21,570 bases of DNA from Glomus cerebriforme (lineage: Eukaryota; Glomeromycota; Glomeromycetes; Glomerales; Glomeraceae). Positions 1-10,163 of this stretch are shown one piece after another (the stretch's first letter is position 1; the number at the start of each line of letters is the position of its first letter). The notes below the pieces were generated by a model. It worked only from the letters and a program-made list of their open reading frames with translations, was not told the DNA's origin and searched no databases. The stretch lies in assembly GCA_003550305.1 (NCBI GenBank), contig QKYT01000086.1:1-21570 (forward strand), given 5' to 3'. The translations under genes and the position numbers were made by a program.

Positions 1-165
1 AGCATTCCCAACTTAACAAACTTTAACAATAAAGGAAAAGCACTAAACAAACCATTAGCGAAAATCGATTCTATTTTATATGGTACTTTATCTAACGCTA
101 AAGAAACCTTGAAAGCGTCGTGCATTTTCGACAGTTTAATGAATGGAATGATCCTTAGGGATTAA
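1..165 (+). CDS. 3' end of an unidentified protein-coding gene (partial)
   Basis: An open frame enters from the left edge in frame 1 and runs 54 codons to a TAA at 163-165. It encodes a C-terminus that ends ...SLMNGMILRD. The composition is clearly richer in GC and in non-repetitive codons than the AT-rich spacer that follows directly, which fits a real terminal exon. No domain or motif is recognisable in so short a tail, so no function is proposed. The gene converges on the ABC transporter (stop codon at 558), leaving about 390 bp of shared 3' flank. The exon could begin left of the window, so its true length is unknown. Confidence 0.5.
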   Translation, partial: SIPNLTNFNNKGKALNKPLAKIDSILYGTLSNAKETLKASCIFDSLMNGMILRD

Positions 166-557
166 TTGCCAATATATATATAAAAAAAAAAAAGAGGTAT
201 ATAAAAACCGGGGAAAAACTGTTTTAATCGATAAATGATCTAAGTAATCTGATCTTAGATAATAACGCCATACGCCATGAAGAAAACTGTAATACAACTT
301 GTGATCATCATTTTGCTTTTAGTGTAACATTAAAATGACCAAATTAATTATTATTAGGAAAAATAATTTTCTATATGGGGGGAATTATACAAATATTAAT
401 CTTGGAGAATAAATAATTAATCCTACATACTTTATTACAAACTAAAAGAAAAATAAGAAAAGTTGATTGATGAAATACATATAAAAAGGGTTCATCTATT
501 ATAAAAAATTAATTTAATATTATTGAATATTAAATATTTGTCCACATGATGAAAAGT
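166..557. other. AT-rich convergent intergenic spacer
   Basis: This spacer lies between two converging genes and should hold both 3' UTRs. It has a short (TA)n and poly-A run at about 172-193 and no convincing open frame. I see no RNA gene in it. Confidence 0.5.
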
Positions 558-3500
558 TCAATCTGAATTATTACTACTAGAAGAGCTGTTTTTTTCGTTA
601 TCAGCTTCTTCACCCTCATCATCTTGTCCAAGCTCAAACTTCTTTTTACTAGCTTTACCAGTTTTACCATGTGAGAAGGTAAATGGTGTTGTTAAATCAC
701 CTTCTTCAAGTCTATAAATATTAATTAATATATTGGATATCAAAAAATGGAATCAAGGACAAAATATATGAACATGTAAAAAATACTTACTTCCTAAACT
801 CATAACCTCCTTCTCCATCAAAACGAAGCAACCATTCATGATATTTAACTAATTGTATAAAAATGTATATTAAAATTGTATTCTTGACAAAAATAAAAAA
901 CATAGGCAAAATAAGATTGTTTATATTTACACTATATATAATTCAGAAATCAAAACAACAATAAAATTAAGCAAAAAAAAAAGTTAATTAGTAATTCATT
1001 TTTAAAGATTGTAATATTTGAAAATAATTTAATTACCAATGAATGCCTATGAGATACAGTAAATAGCGTAATGCCTAAAGTACGTGCATGGGTATACATA
1101 ATACCTTCAACATCAACACTTACTGCACTAGTACATTCGTCTAAAATAGCCTATTAAAATTTATAGTCAGCAACTTGTAAATCAAGTAAATATTGTAAAT
1201 ATCACGATAATAAAAAGAGAATTTCTTACAAATTGAGGGCGGTGGTAAAAAAGCCTAGCCATAGCTATTCTCTGAATCAAATATAAAAGAATGATTAAAA
1301 TTCAAAATAATAAAAATGCTCAAAATTTTTTAGTACCTGTTTTTCCCCACCAGACAAAACATCGGCCCAATCTTGAACTGCATCCCATCCTCCTTCACGC
1401 TTCGCCAAATATCCTAAGTGAACGACATTAAGTAATTCCATTAATTCATCATCATTAAAGTCCTTGGATCGTGCTTGAGCTTTTGTATCCGGATAAATAA
1501 CCTAATTAAAAGAATATAATATATACATAAAAAATAATTATAAAAATTTAAAAATTAATTATTTAGATTATTTCATACTTGATCACGGAGCGTGCCAAGT
1601 GCCAAGTATGGTTTTTGAGGTACGTAAAACAATTTTGATGCTGATGGTTTGGTAACAACACCATCTATAAATTAATGATTATATTAGTCATTATTTAATA
1701 TACTTATCTAAAAAGAAACTTAACAAAACAAATAATATACCGAACAAGGGCCATAAATCACCAAGAATGCGGAAAAGAGAACTTTTTCCCTATAATATCA
1801 TAATATCATAGAAATTAATTATAATAAAGTTATTGAATATTTAAGGAAAGTATACATACACATCCATTAGGTCCAGAAATGAGACAGTTCATTCCCGTTT
1901 CAACCTTGAAAGATAATTCCTTCACCTATAAATAATTATGGATTCATTAAGCAATTTAAAAACTACAACAGATCAATAAAAAAAAAAACATAAAAAGAAT
2001 AACACTTGCCAATAAATCATTGTTTGGTGTAATAATAGGAACTTTATCAAAAATAATAACTCCATCTTTTGTTATAACTTTGCCTTTGAGATCATTTGGT
2101 GTAACCGCTACAATTTGTAGAGAAATGAGCAAATAAATTACGGATATTTGAAGTAATCACATGTTATAAAATTAAAATATCTTATTACCTCGGCTAATAT
2201 TAGCTTCATTTGAGTCATTGTTTACCATTGTGCGTTCATATCGACCTTTGTTAACATCCTCAAGAACATCAAAAAGTTCTGCAACACGCGACTAAATAAA
2301 TACAGATTAATATCTTGAATAAATTTAAACAACTCCTTTAAAAAGATGCATACTGTGTATCCTGCAAATCTGGTCAAATCACGCCCAGCAAGAATTAATC
2401 TGCCCACAGCTTGTGATAAATTTACAAGGTAACCAGCTATAAAATTTTTTTTAAAAAAACGTTAATTTTATATTGCTATTTTAATATAAATAAACTAATA
2501 TTACTTACAATTTCTTGAATAATCTTCCATAATCTTTGTTGGATCAGAATCAAGTTTACCCATAAATTCCGTAGCTTTAAAAATGAAATATCATTAAATT
2601 ATTTATACTTCGTAACGTTAGACCAAATGAATTTATTTTCTTCAACATACCATATTTTGGGTCAAATACAGGACGTGCCAACAAGCTGTGAAAAAAAAAA
2701 AATTATTTTTATGACTTAAAAGCAATTATATTATATAAAGTAGTAGATAACATACTAGTATGCTGTCATGGTAGCACAATATTTAACCAATACTGAATCA
2801 AAAATGCCATTAGCAAACCGAAGTCGATATATTTTTTTCACATGTCGCACAATCTTATCAAAACTTCCGTTTACAACAGCTCGCTCCCGTTCACCACCAC
2901 CATAAAAGGCGATTTCTTCAGAATGGGTAATAATTCGTGACTAGAAAATTATAAATAGAGTGAATATCAAAGAATCAACGATTTCTATAATTACTTCAAA
3001 GAAGAAAAAATTTTTTTTTCATTACATGGGTGAACCTAAAATCGCCTTCAAGTTTTTGTTCCATGGCAGTAACTGTTTAAAATTTGGGAGAAAGGTTTAG
3101 TAATAAATAAGATTTTCTTTGAGAAAATGGATATATTGAATTATCAAAATTTTTTATCTTACATTTTCCAAAAGGTGGTGAAATTGCACGTAAAAGGGCA
3201 CCAGAAACAAAGAAATACGCGATCATGTAAAATGGAGCTAAAATAATAACAAGAAAATAAATAAATGGAATTACATAATTTATTTGAAAGAATATATCTA
3301 ATGAAATGAGTTGGTTACCTTCTCGACCACTAAAACGCGTTATAAAGTTGAAAATAACATGAATACTTTTTTTTTTTTTTTTTTAAAAAAAAAAAGCGAA
3401 ATTAAGAATAAGAATTGAAAATTATAGTTCATACATGGCTTCACCCAGTTTATATGCAAACAAGGCCATATCCACTACAGGCTTAGCAATGTCCGAATAT

Positions 3501-4642
3501 AAGTGACTTAGATTTTCTGCGAATTTATCAATGTCCTAATTGAAAAGAAAGAAAATCTTAACCATCTTATAGACTCTTAATTAAAAGTGATTTAGTTTAT
3601 ACCTGTGTCAACAACTGATCTGCATTCTGAATTCGGTTATCGATATTCGATATTTTGTAGAAAGTAATATCGTTTAAATATTGCTCGTGGGCATACTATA
3701 GATAGAAAAGCTTTTATTTAATTACATTTCATAAAATTGAAAGGGCAAATAAAAATTACCCTTGTAAGTCTAGTTCGGAACGCTAAAGCCAACGCGCTTA
3801 TAGTAAGCTTCAATGAATTGTTCACTATACTCATTGGCCACTATTATATAATATAATCGATTAGTTGAGTAGAAATGATAAATGTTCAGAAATGATAACA
3901 ATAAAGTAAAATACCATCATAAATCCAAATTCCACAATTGCCCGAGCTATAAAAGTTTTCCGATCACGAGATACAATCGCTTTAACAACATGTCTATATA
4001 ATTTAGACAAGCACTATAAATGAAAAGATCTACATAATGTCATTTAATAACGCAATAACGCACCCGTTAAATCCAGAAAACCTATGAAACATTAAATAAT
4101 AGAATAATGTTAATAATATAAGTAAATATATATAAAATAAAACTTTTTTTTTTTTTGATAAACTAGTCCACAATGAGCCGTTTTTTTTATAGAAAGATGG
4201 CTCATTAAAAAAAAAACAATTTTATTTACCATATATCAAGCCATGTGCGAGCTATTAATACCATCGCTAAACTTACAAGCAGAGCGGATTCCTTACTGGC
4301 AATTCCTAATAAGAATCAACTATTTTAACAAATAAACGCGGAAAATTTTAAAAAACAACAAAAATTAATTAACTTACCTGGTATACAAATTGGCAATAGC
4401 TTTTTGATCTGCGCTAAGAAACGCGCGTCTACTCCAATCCTTCTCTGTTTTCTATTTCTGTTATCTTGACCGTTTGCAGCACGCGCTGTAGCACGTTCAA
4501 TCTGTTTCTTTTTCTCTTGTTCGACATACTGCTTGACTAAGTATACAGCTGCAACACTAATAACAATTAAAGCCGACCGTTTCTTTGATGAAATTATTGA
4601 TTTGGGGGATATTTCGGCAAGTAAAGACATATTCTGTCCCAT
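558..4642 (-). CDS. Peroxisomal ABC transporter, subfamily D (Pxa1/Pxa2, PMP70/ALDP-like half-transporter)
   Basis: A half-size ABC transporter of the family that imports long-chain fatty acyl-CoA into peroxisomes for beta-oxidation. Exons by splice signal and phase: 4378-4642, 4230-4305, 4064-4081, 3915-3993, 3760-3840, 3603-3695, 3435-3535, 3319-3329, 3163-3237, 3026-3072, 2756-2940, 2651-2685, 2509-2574, 2354-2436, 2189-2291, 2010-2107, 1860-1925, 1741-1789, 1579-1664, 1337-1501, 1230-1271, 1037-1150, (931?), 791-848, 558-711; about 716 residues. The N-terminal half is the membrane domain, with family stretches such as [17 protein letters not shown] and [14 protein letters not shown]. The ATPase half shows Walker A GPNGCGKSS (about 490-498), a Q-loop (LRDQ), signature LSGGEKQ (about 588), Walker [12 protein letters not shown] (about 609) and the H-loop (TVSHRHSL). 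The tail is acidic and Ser-rich. It must dimerise to function. Pxa1 and Pxa2 cannot be told apart here. Confidence 0.93.
849..1036 (-). other. Overlong intron of the ABCD gene, possibly containing a 1-nt exon
   Basis: At 188 bp this is the longest intron of the gene (the others are about 62-148 bp). Joining its outer GT and AG puts the next exon (family sequence [14 protein letters not shown]) out of frame by one base. Inside, on the minus strand, an acceptor (tatatatag, 932-940) is followed by one T (931) and a donor (gtaaatat). That would split the interval into introns of 105 and 82 bp and restore the frame, reading HSL-F-KYH. An AAG acceptor at 883-885 is the main alternative and would insert about 11 residues. 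Confidence 0.45.
1926..2009 (-). other. GC-AG intron in the ABCD gene
   Basis: On the minus strand the exon ending in ...NDLL is followed by gcaagtgtt instead of a GT donor. The acceptor is tttatag before GTGAAGGAA. The junction keeps frame and joins two stretches conserved in ABC-D transporters just ahead of the Walker A motif. GCAAGT is the classic sequence of the minor GC-AG donor class. Confidence 0.75.
4172..4206. repeat. Intronic inverted repeat flanked by T and A runs
   Basis: Within the second intron of the ABCD gene, AATGAGCC (4172-4179) and GGCTCATT (4199-4206) form perfect 8-bp arms around a 19-nt loop. The hairpin is bracketed by a 13-T run (4144-4156) and a 10-A run (4207-4216) that could extend the pairing after an internal bulge. 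Confidence 0.6.
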
Positions 4643-5035
4643 TGTGGCCGTTATTTAGAAAACGTAAAAAACCGTAAAAGAATGCTTGAACGCCTGTCAC
4701 CAGATCAACAGTTATATTATCGTTTTTGTTTAAAAATTTTAAATAAAAATTTCGAGTATTTAAAAAAAAAAAATTTGATTTGTGAAACGCAAAATTACGT
4801 CAGCTGAATTACGATTAATCATTGTAAATACTAAATAAGAACCAGATATTTAAAAAGGAAAATTTTAATGTTGATTACAAAAGTTAAAAATTTGATATTA
4901 TTATATATATATATTAGGTTGATGGACAAATTTATAATGGATTTATGTGAAAAAAAATATACATTTCCTTTTTATTACTTATTTAAATTTCAATCATTAA
5001 TCCACCCAAAAAAATTAAAAAATGATAAATAACCT
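4643..5035. other. Promoter of the ABCD gene and 3' flank of the Gln-rich GATA gene
   Basis: About 390 bp of AT-rich DNA between two minus-strand genes. It has poly-A runs and a (TA)n stretch near 4901-4915. No open frame or RNA gene is seen, and no binding site can be supported. Confidence 0.5.
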
Positions 5036-8000
5036 TTAAAAATAACTGGCATTCTCATCCATTTCAATGGCGGACCATCTTTGAAAAAGCGTTCGCAAAT
5101 CAATCGTGTCATTGCCTTCGTCAACAATGATACCACTATCTGCAAGCAAACCTGGTTTAAAATTCAAATCTAAATTTACGAATTTGAATACAACAGAGGA
5201 ATGTTCTCCGTCAAGTATTACCATGTCAAATCTAAAGAAATTTATATTAAATCTCTAAACATTAACTTCATCATAAAAATTACCATAACATCATATTAAG
5301 ATACTTACCTAGTAATGTATTGTCCTATATTTACTGTTACTTCTAACATTGGATACCCCGTCGACAAATCTTTCTCGACAGAGTAATTGATATCGTCTAT
5401 ATAATTTTTCCAGATTTCAATTACCGTTGGATCATGGCCATCTTTTTTCAAGCCAATTAATATTTTATTTTTTTCGAGAGTTACGTAACAATCAGGTTCC
5501 GAAAAAACTGCCAGTCCAGGACCAAATGAAATGGAAGTTATCGCAAGCTCCATAGGGAATACCGATGAATTTTGAGATGAAATAAAATTTGGCTTAGTTT
5601 CCAGAACAGATTCAGGATCTGGAAATGTAAATAATGTCAAATATATATATATATTAAATTTTTGTTAAACACATTTATATCTATACTATATTTGCCTGGT
5701 GTTTGTGCCCGATCTATACCTAAATATCAAGAGAAACAAAAAAAAATTAAGTTCGAATACAATATACAAGATATAAAAGGAAATATAAGAATATCACCTT
5801 TCTTTAAAGATGTTGAAGCTCTTCTACCACGTTTAGATGCTCCTGTAGTAGAACCTCTACGTGATGTATGAGGTTTTTCGGCACGACCTTCATCTTCATC
5901 TGTATGTGAAATTGTACCTTCATTAAATGAAGGTAACCGATTAGGTTTTTTTCCTGCTCTTGCAGGTGAAGAATGTGCAGCAGTCTTGCCAGTAGGTATT
6001 GATGACTTTCTTGGTTTAGTAACTGATATAGAATCATTAGGTTCAGTATCATCATTTGGGCTTTCTTCGATTATAATTTTTCCTTGTTTCCACTTTACTC
6101 CACATGCATTACAGAGAGTTCCTAAAAAAATAGTTTATTATATTTTAACATACGTAAATATTATTAATATAAAAATCATCTGATTTACCTGGTCCTTTGG
6201 GTCCTCTCCTCCACATTGGAGTATATCTAGCACCGCAGTACATACAATTCTTCTTTTCAGATGTCGGCTCTGCAGCACCGGTTGGATCAGGAACGGATCT
6301 CGATTTTTTTGACGTGCTTGTAGAAGATTTGGTCTTCTTATTAGCTAAATAAAATCAAAGATGAATAAAAGATGAATAATACTTTCATAATACATATTGT
6401 TTTATACTAAAAGAGTTTTTGTTAAATAAATTCATACTTTCACTTTTAGGTGTATTCTTTGTTTTTCTAACTTTTTTAGTAACTGTCTATATAAAAAAAA
6501 AATATATATATATATATATATATCAATTTTTAAATATAAAATTCATCTCCTCTTCCTTTTTTAAAAAAATATTACTATAGTTACTTACGGATGCTACCTT
6601 TTTTTGTCCTGCTTTTCGTTTGCCTCTTTTTCCTTTTCCAACTGTAATATCGATATCCATATCTATCTCCGATTCATCAGTTTTTTTTTCAATATCAATT
6701 ATATCATCTAACATTTTATTTTCATTAACATTTATTGTTGTTGCCCACGCTTTTTGATATTTCTTAAAAATAATAAATTATTATTATTCTTATTTAATTA
6801 AATAATTTAAGAAAATTATTAATAAATTCATAAAACTTACTTTAATTTTTTCTTTACTGAAATCACGAGGAATACGCATTTGTAAATAACGTTCTTTACA
6901 TTTACGTTTAAGCTTGAGAAACAATAACCATTTTTTTTAATTACTTTAGAATTTAGAAAATGCAATGTAAATATAAATTAATACTAACTTTTTCATCCAT
7001 CAAACGTTCAACCGTATCTTCATCATTTACAGTTCTATATAACGCATTCCATATATCTTCGGTTACTGATTTTATGCTAATCTCCCATTCTTCTGGATTA
7101 TCACGAGACCTTTTCGCGTCACTTTCATCGGATGGTGAAACATAACTTGCAATTACCTATTATAATTAAGATATTGAAATAAATAAATAAATAAATAAAT
7201 TAGAAGCTTTTTTACATTACCTCATAAACATTATCATCGCCTTCTGGATTACGTTCAATAATGGCATCTTTGGGGAACAAAAATCTAGTTTTTCGATCCT
7301 CTTTAAATGTTAAAATTACTTCACATCTTACTGCATGCTCATATGCAGTAGACGCGGGAATTTCCGCAGGTTGATTCCACATTTTAAACTTGTTAAGTGC
7401 TGCATAATGAGCAGATTCAGTAGCTATTAACATTCTTTGTGGAGATAATGAATTAACCGTTTGCTTTTGCTGTGGAGGATGTTCAATTACCACATGATTT
7501 TCTGAAGACGGACTAAGTTGTTGGAAAACATTAAGTTTTTGTGAAGATGACGTCGTTTGTTGTTCGGGCGATGATGTCGATTGAACCTCTTGATTTTGTT
7601 CAGTTGGAGAATCAGATTGTATTATTTGATTTTGTTCAATAGATGGTGACGTTTGAACCGATTGTTGTTGTTGTTCGGAAGGTGGTTGAACTGAAAGATG
7701 TTTCTCCGAAGTTTGATCTTGAGAGAATATAAATTGTCCTGATTGATATTGTTGAGATTGTGATTGTACAGTCTTTGATAAAATTGAGTTAGTACTAGGA
7801 CGTTGTTGCAATGGTACAGTAAGAGGGGAATTTACTTGAGGTGAATTTGTTTGGGATGAAGTATTAGACTGTGATGCTAACAAATAACTTAAATGATTGA
7901 TTAAAGCATTTTTTTGTTCTTGCGATAAATTAGGAGCAGTTTCAGGTTGTGATAATTGTTTTTGTATAGCTAATATCTGTGTTGGATTGTATGTTTGAAG

Positions 8001-8889
8001 CAACGTTTGCATAACACTAGTCAATTGAGGTGAGAATCTAACAGAATTATTTGAAGTCGATGAAGAAGAACTGATTGTTGGGCTAGTTCTAGGTTGTTGC
8101 GAAGATAAACGCGGTATAGGCATCCTTTGTTGAACCTGAGGATGAGATATTACTTGAGTTAATTGAGGTACTTGTGATACTTGTGATTGTTGTGGTTGTG
8201 GGCGTGGTTGTATTGCAGGTTGTTTATATATACGAGAAGATGATTGAGAAGATGATTGTAAACTTGTCATGATGGGAGCGGGAGCTAAAGGTCGTATTGT
8301 GGGATATGAAGTTTGACCAAATGTTGGTTGTACTTGTGTGTGATGTACAGTTGTAAAAGGTAATTGTTGAGGTTGCTGCTGAAAAAATTGATGAGATTGC
8401 TGTTGATTCTGTTGTTGAGTTTGTGGATGAATTTGTTGAGAAAATGAATGTGACGCGTCATGTGTTTGATTTTGATCAAGAAGGATTTGTTGACTAACGA
8501 ATAAAAGTTCATAAATTTGAGTATCTAAATATAAAAATGGACCTATAGATAAAGTACAAGTTCCAAGAAGGCCTGTATATGGAATTGGGAGCGAATGTTC
8601 AGGTAAATCTGGACGAAAAAAGATTTTATTTTGAACGGAATATTTTGTAAAAGAAGCTTTGAGATTATTTTCCCGAGAGAATCGTAAGGCAGGTAGTAAT
8701 ATACCACTATCAACAAAACAAAGGTAAGTATATAAGTAAATCTATAGAGTAATCTTTTCGGAAAATATTTTTATCTTAGATCTATTACCTATCTCTAACG
8801 TTTAGAAGGCCATTCTGATCATCTTTTTCATCTTCAGGTTTGACTGTTGTCACAGGAAAATCGGTTGTATATTTTCTTTTTACGCTCAT
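5036..8889 (-). CDS. Large Gln-rich nuclear protein with one GATA-type zinc finger
   Basis: Eleven exons (8789-8889, 7221-8706, 6989-7156, 6841-6912, 6589-6762, 6438-6486, 6189-6344, 5798-6121, 5687-5719, 5309-5618, 5036-5231) give about 1022 residues. The start MSVKRKY is the first ATG of exon 1 and all phases agree. Order: a non-repetitive N-terminus (1-105); a Gln/Ser/Pro-rich region (about 105-445); a conserved-looking segment around 460-590 (AALNKFKMWNQP, TFKEDRKTRFLFP); a basic linker; a GATA finger near 716-741 (CMYC, 18-residue loop with TPMWRRGPKGPGTL, CNAC) interrupted by an intron; a basic Ser-rich stretch; and a C-terminal beta-rich-looking domain (about 850-1022) that I do not recognise. 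The 18-residue loop is the WC-1/WC-2 and plant type. A role in transcription or chromatin is likely; the exact family is not identified. Exon 5687-5719 uses a GT donor; a GC donor 9 nt upstream would also keep frame. Confidence 0.8.
6502..6523. repeat. (AT)n microsatellite in an intron
   Basis: About eleven uninterrupted AT units lie in the intron between exons 5 and 6 of the Gln-rich GATA gene, preceded by an A-run. Confidence 0.9.
7177..7200. repeat. (AAAT)6 microsatellite in an intron
   Basis: Six perfect AAAT units lie in the intron between exons 2 and 3 of the Gln-rich GATA gene. Confidence 0.9.
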
Positions 8890-9589
8890 TTTAATCTTAG
8901 AATTTTTTTACGCGATTCAACCGATGGTATGAAAATTAAAAGAAGGTGAAAACGAAATCGTTTAGATCGTGAAAGGTTAAGAAAAGCAAAATTGTATACC
9001 TCATACCAGGTGACCGGGAATAACAGATTTTTTGCCAAGTAAACGTACAGCTTAAACCATAATGAAGATCAATACTAATTAAATATAAACTATACAATAA
9101 ACAAACTTTTTGATAAATAATAATAACTTTATCTGAAAATAAAATTTTATGCATACAAAGTTACAAAAGTTACAAGCTGATAAGTGGTAACTACAAATAA
9201 TAAAATCAAATAAACAAAGACAACTCAGAAAGTAATTCAAATTTGGAGCGTGTGAGAACATTAATCAAATAAATTATAAGAAATGAGGTTATATAAAAAG
9301 GAAAACAGGCTATATCAATGGAAAAGCGAATAAAAGCGAATAAAGAGATATTTACAAATTCGAAAATCTTTTAAGGTATGAAATTATTTTAAGAGAATTG
9401 TTAAAAAAGTAAAGTTTAATAAACTTCTGATCAAAATTTTATATAACATCTCATTTTTTTTTTTTTTTTTGAAACAATATTGAATCTGTAACTTTTTTTT
9501 ATTTTTAGATTTTGAAATGATTTTTTTAAATGATTTAATTTTTACATCATAAATTTTTTGTTTCAAAAACCTTTACATAATGAGGATAC

Positions 9590-9605
9590 TAACCTAATTA
9601 GGTTA
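9590..9605. repeat. 16-bp perfect palindrome TAACCTAATTAGGTTA
   Basis: The sequence equals its own reverse complement over 16 bp and has a TAATTA centre, the core of a paired homeodomain-type site. It sits in the divergent promoter region. Its function is unknown. Confidence 0.6.
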
Positions 9606-9806
9606 AATGATAATTACTAAAATCTATTGAATAAATACCATAATTTATCAATTATTTTCCATAACCACCAGATGATGTCCGGTGGGAAAATGGGCGCAGT
9701 TTACTTACTATTGTATCATAGTATCTCGGAGTTCAAGAAAATGATCTTGCCCGATTTTTTATTATTGATATCAGTTATATATCCTGCGGATAGATTCATG
9801 AATTTT

Positions 9807-9823
9807 GATTGGATATTCCAATC
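9807..9823. promoter_or_regulatory. Inverted CCAAT pair
   Basis: GATTGGA and TCCAATC form perfect 7-bp arms around a 3-nt spacer, which puts a CCAAT pentamer on each strand. CCAAT boxes are bound by the Hap/NF-Y complex. Here the position, about 340 bp from the nearest start codon, makes regulation possible but unproven. Confidence 0.35.
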
Positions 9824-10163
9824 GCTAATCGCCACGATTTGATGACGTATACATGATTTTGGGCAGTGCACAAAGAGATTTGTGGAAACAATGATCTGAT
9901 GGAACCATACGATCAACTAGAAGCAGTATACAAATCTGTGGTTCTTGTTTTCTCTCAACTTTACAATGTCCTTGCCACCCTTTACCAAAAACTAACATTT
10001 TAGACTTTTAACTTTATAAACTACTCCTCTCACTATTAGTTAGTTTAAAGCGGTTTTTCTTAAATTTTTCCTTCAGTACTTTACCGGTAAGAGTCTGGTA
10101 AGTATTTATTCTTTATTATTATGCAAGTTATTTTCAGGTTGTTTTTCCTTTAAAAATAACGAG

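Larger units (their letters stand above)
8890..10163. promoter_or_regulatory. Divergent intergenic region between two GATA-finger genes
   Basis: About 1.27 kb separates the start codons of the leftward Gln-rich GATA protein and the rightward two-finger GATA factor, so it must contain both promoters. Visible elements are GATAA cores at 9112-9116, 9129-9133 (reverse) and 9179-9183, a 16-bp palindrome at 9590-9605, and an inverted CCAAT pair at 9807-9823. The part from 9660 to 9960 is less AT-rich and has short open frames on both strands that resemble no known protein. A long 5' UTR or a decayed repeat is possible. A potential 5' UTR intron donor (gtaagt at 10098) with acceptor ttttcag ending at 10137 would be only 40 bp and is doubtful. 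Confidence 0.5.

Noticed and set aside
4901..4916. TATA box of the ABCD gene
   Set aside because: It is a (TA)n microsatellite about 260 bp upstream of the start, and TATA-like words are everywhere in this AT-rich DNA.
5679..5695. GC-AG intron after the small exon of the Gln-rich GATA gene
   Set aside because: A GT donor 9 nt downstream (gtatag) also keeps the frame, so the rarer class is not needed.
9384..9566. Minus-strand Lys-rich open frame
   Set aside because: It arises from poly-T and poly-A runs read as Lys/Phe, and no real protein features are visible.
9627..9916. Short open frames on both strands as a gene
   Set aside because: Neither strand shows a domain, a good start context or splice sites. 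The stretch is kept only as an unexplained segment.
10098..10137. 5' UTR intron of the GATA factor
   Set aside because: It has good GTAAGT and TTTTCAG signals but is only 40 bp, shorter than every supported intron here. It is left as a remote possibility.
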